This document shows positions 19,544-20,519 of a stretch of 20,519 nucleotides of DNA, piece after piece. The position numbers and the translations under genes are program-made. Each line of letters starts with the position of its first letter. Positions within the stretch are counted from its first letter, which is position 1. The notes below the pieces were generated by a model. It was given only the letters and a program-made list of their open reading frames with translations. It searched no databases and was not told the DNA's origin. The stretch lies in contig CAZWIA010000019.1 in NCBI GenBank assembly GCA_964633955.1, positions 1 through 20,519 on the forward strand, read 5' to 3'. The DNA comes from JAQBQQ01 sp964633955. GTDB taxonomy: Bacteria; Patescibacteriota; Gracilibacteria; Peribacterales; Peribacteraceae.

Positions 19544-20344
19544 TCACTGCCTCCAGACTTTGCGGTTCACGCGCATGCGATCGATCCCGGCGGACGCCTC
19601 CTCCCGGATCTCCCCGCCGGTGAGTTCCAGGAACGCGGCTTCCAGGCTGTCGGTCTTGGTCTGGGCCTTGAGTTCCGCGGAAGAGCCTTGCGCCACAATT
19701 TTTCCGTGGTCGATCACCGCGATCCGCTGCGCCATCTTGTCCGCCTCTTCCATGTAGTGGGTGGTGAGGAACACGGTCAGCCCCTCCTTGGCGTTCAGGT
19801 TCTTCACGTACGTCCAGAGCTTATTGCGGGTCTGCGGATCCAGCCCCAGCGTGGGCTCATCCAGGAAGAGGATCTTTGGGTGGTGCAGGAGCCCGCGGGC
19901 GATTTCCAGCCGCCGCTTCATGCCGCCGGAGAACGTCTTCACGTAGCTCCCCCGCCGGTCCCACAGCTCCACCACATTGAGCAGCTCTTCCATCCGCTGC
20001 CGTCGCAGCGCTTTGGGAACGTCGTAGAGCATGCCGTGAAACTCCAGGTTCTCCCAGGCCGTGAGCTCGTTATCCAAGCTGGGATCCTGGAACACGATGC
20101 CAAAGGACTTCCGCGTGGCTACCTGGTCGCGCAGCGGATCATGCCCGTTCACCCGGATCTCTCCGCTGGTGGGCCGCAGGAGGGTGGTGAGCATGCGGAT
20201 GGTGGTGGTCTTTCCCGCGCCGTTGGGGCCCAGGAACGCGAACACTTCCCCCGGCTGCACGGAGAAGGTCACATTGTCCACCGCCTTGATGTCCCCCTTG
20301 AACGTCTTGGCCAGGTGCTTCACGTCGATGATCGGCTCAGGCAT
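19544..20344 (-). CDS. ABC transporter ATP-binding protein (DrrA/CcmA-like)
   Basis: Powers the exporter formed with the downstream permease. From ATG 20344 the protein has 266 residues; an in-frame start 24 codons earlier would lie upstream of the predicted -10 box and is rejected. Motifs: Walker A LGPNGAGKT (38-46), Q-loop Q86 in VFQDPSLDNELTAWENL, signature FSGGMKRRLEIAR (138-150), Walker B ILFLDEPTLGLDP (158-170) with catalytic E163, and H-loop H196 in TTHYMEEAD. The C-terminal TDSLEAAFLELTGGEIRE is the usual ending of DrrA/NodI-type ATPases, and it lacks the extra DUF4162 domain. First gene of the two-gene operon. Confidence 0.95.
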   Translation of the reverse strand: MPEPIIDVKHLAKTFKGDIKAVDNVTFSVQPGEVFAFLGPNGAGKTTTIRMLTTLLRPTSGEIRVNGHDPLRDQVATRKSFGIVFQDPSLDNELTAWENLEFHGMLYDVPKALRRQRMEELLNVVELWDRRGSYVKTFSGGMKRRLEIARGLLHHPKILFLDEPTLGLDPQTRNKLWTYVKNLNAKEGLTVFLTTHYMEEADKMAQRIAVIDHGKIVAQGSSAELKAQTKTDSLEAAFLELTGGEIREEASAGIDRMRVNRKVWRQ

Positions 20345-20375
20345 GCCGGGGGAGTCTACTGAGGATGGAGGAGGA

Positions 20376-20381
20376 AGTATA
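20376..20381 (-). promoter_or_regulatory. -10 box of the ABC exporter operon
   Basis: TATACT on the minus strand, with predicted start at about 20369 and a leader of about 25 bases to the ATG at 20344. The -35 region is weak; a hairpin repeat lies just upstream (20408-20441). Confidence 0.45.
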
Positions 20382-20407
20382 TGGGATTGGGATGAAACTG
20401 CAGCCTG

Positions 20408-20441
20408 ACCCTGCATCAGTCGTTTGGTTCCGATGCAGGGT
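20408..20441. repeat. Inverted repeat upstream of the ABC operon
   Basis: ACCCTGCATC (20408-20417) and GATGCAGGGT (20432-20441) are perfect 10-bp arms around a 14-base loop. GGTTCC at the loop edge could alternatively pair with GGAACC just downstream. It could be an operator for the ABC operon or the terminator of a gene beyond the window. Confidence 0.6.
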
Positions 20442-20482
20442 AGGAACCACCTTCATCGCACGAATGTAAAGGATGGCGCTGT

Positions 20483-20512
20483 CATGAACCCGAGCGCAGC
20501 GAGTGGTTCATG
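20483..20512. repeat. Inverted repeat at the window edge
   Basis: CATGAACC (20483-20490) and GGTTCATG (20505-20512) flank CGAGCGCAGCGAGT. The element looks like a dispersed intergenic palindrome. No gene is visible between here and the window end. Confidence 0.55.
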
Positions 20513-20519
20513 GCTGAGC

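Overview
This 20.5 kb window is GC-rich, densely packed bacterial chromosome with TGA used as an ordinary stop codon. Gene content and style point to a Patescibacteria/CPR lineage, most likely Peribacteria/Peregrinibacteria. The pointers are a small VanW-domain secreted protein, stand-alone response regulators, large lineage-specific unknowns, a CPR-style serine-recombinase remnant and very few Shine-Dalgarno sequences. The lineage is an inference from family resemblance; no marker gene here proves it.

Layout: tRNA-Ala(CGC) and an AT-rich islet carrying a GIY-YIG/MUG113-type nuclease gene (1-1000); msrB (1052-1474); tRNA-Phe(GAA) followed by wreckage of mobile elements, namely a serine-recombinase C-terminus fused to an IS3-type OrfA fragment (1622-2312). 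Then come a VanW-family secreted protein (2349-3650), two single-domain response regulators (3882-4247, 4383-4769), and an envelope cluster of DsbA-like thioredoxin, lipoprotein and PilC-N-like membrane protein (4992-7248). On the minus strand lie a Pro-rich unknown (7345-7995) and recG (8197-10218). A small unknown (10393-10782), a 325-base hairpin-rich gap, miaA (minus), clpP (plus), a possible 56-aa membrane peptide and tgt (plus) follow. The rest is on the minus strand: rplU, an M23-type peptidase, a 517-aa unknown, a PAS histidine kinase, and an ABC-2 permease with its ATPase.

The functional threads are tRNA modification (miaA, tgt), protein quality control and repair (clpP, msrB, DsbA-like), DNA repair (recG), envelope work (VanW, M23, lipoprotein, ABC exporter) and two-component signalling. 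In the last, a soluble kinase sits in an apparent operon with the 517-aa unknown and the M23 protein, while two orphan receivers lie elsewhere in the window.

The most unusual content is a set of short-period degenerate arrays. Three have a 7-base period (7255-7322, 12099-12178, 14307-14350) and four a 9-base period (about 4764-4848, 8067-8209, 10262-10351, 13693-13797). All but the first 9-base array have the same design: several copies of one word, then copies of its reverse complement, so the transcript could fold into a long imperfect hairpin. They occur between convergent, divergent and co-directional genes. One 9-base array lies inside tgt, exactly in codon phase, and encodes an insertion of about 30 residues. 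Two arrays supply the stop codons of recG and tgt. Tgt itself has lost all four canonical zinc ligands (Cys/Cys/Cys/His replaced by Ser/Ser/Ser/Gln). Other notable points are a displaced second copy of the miaA 3' end, perfect palindromes after clpP, and three genes whose -10 box ends exactly 6 bases before the start codon, which suggests leaderless mRNAs.
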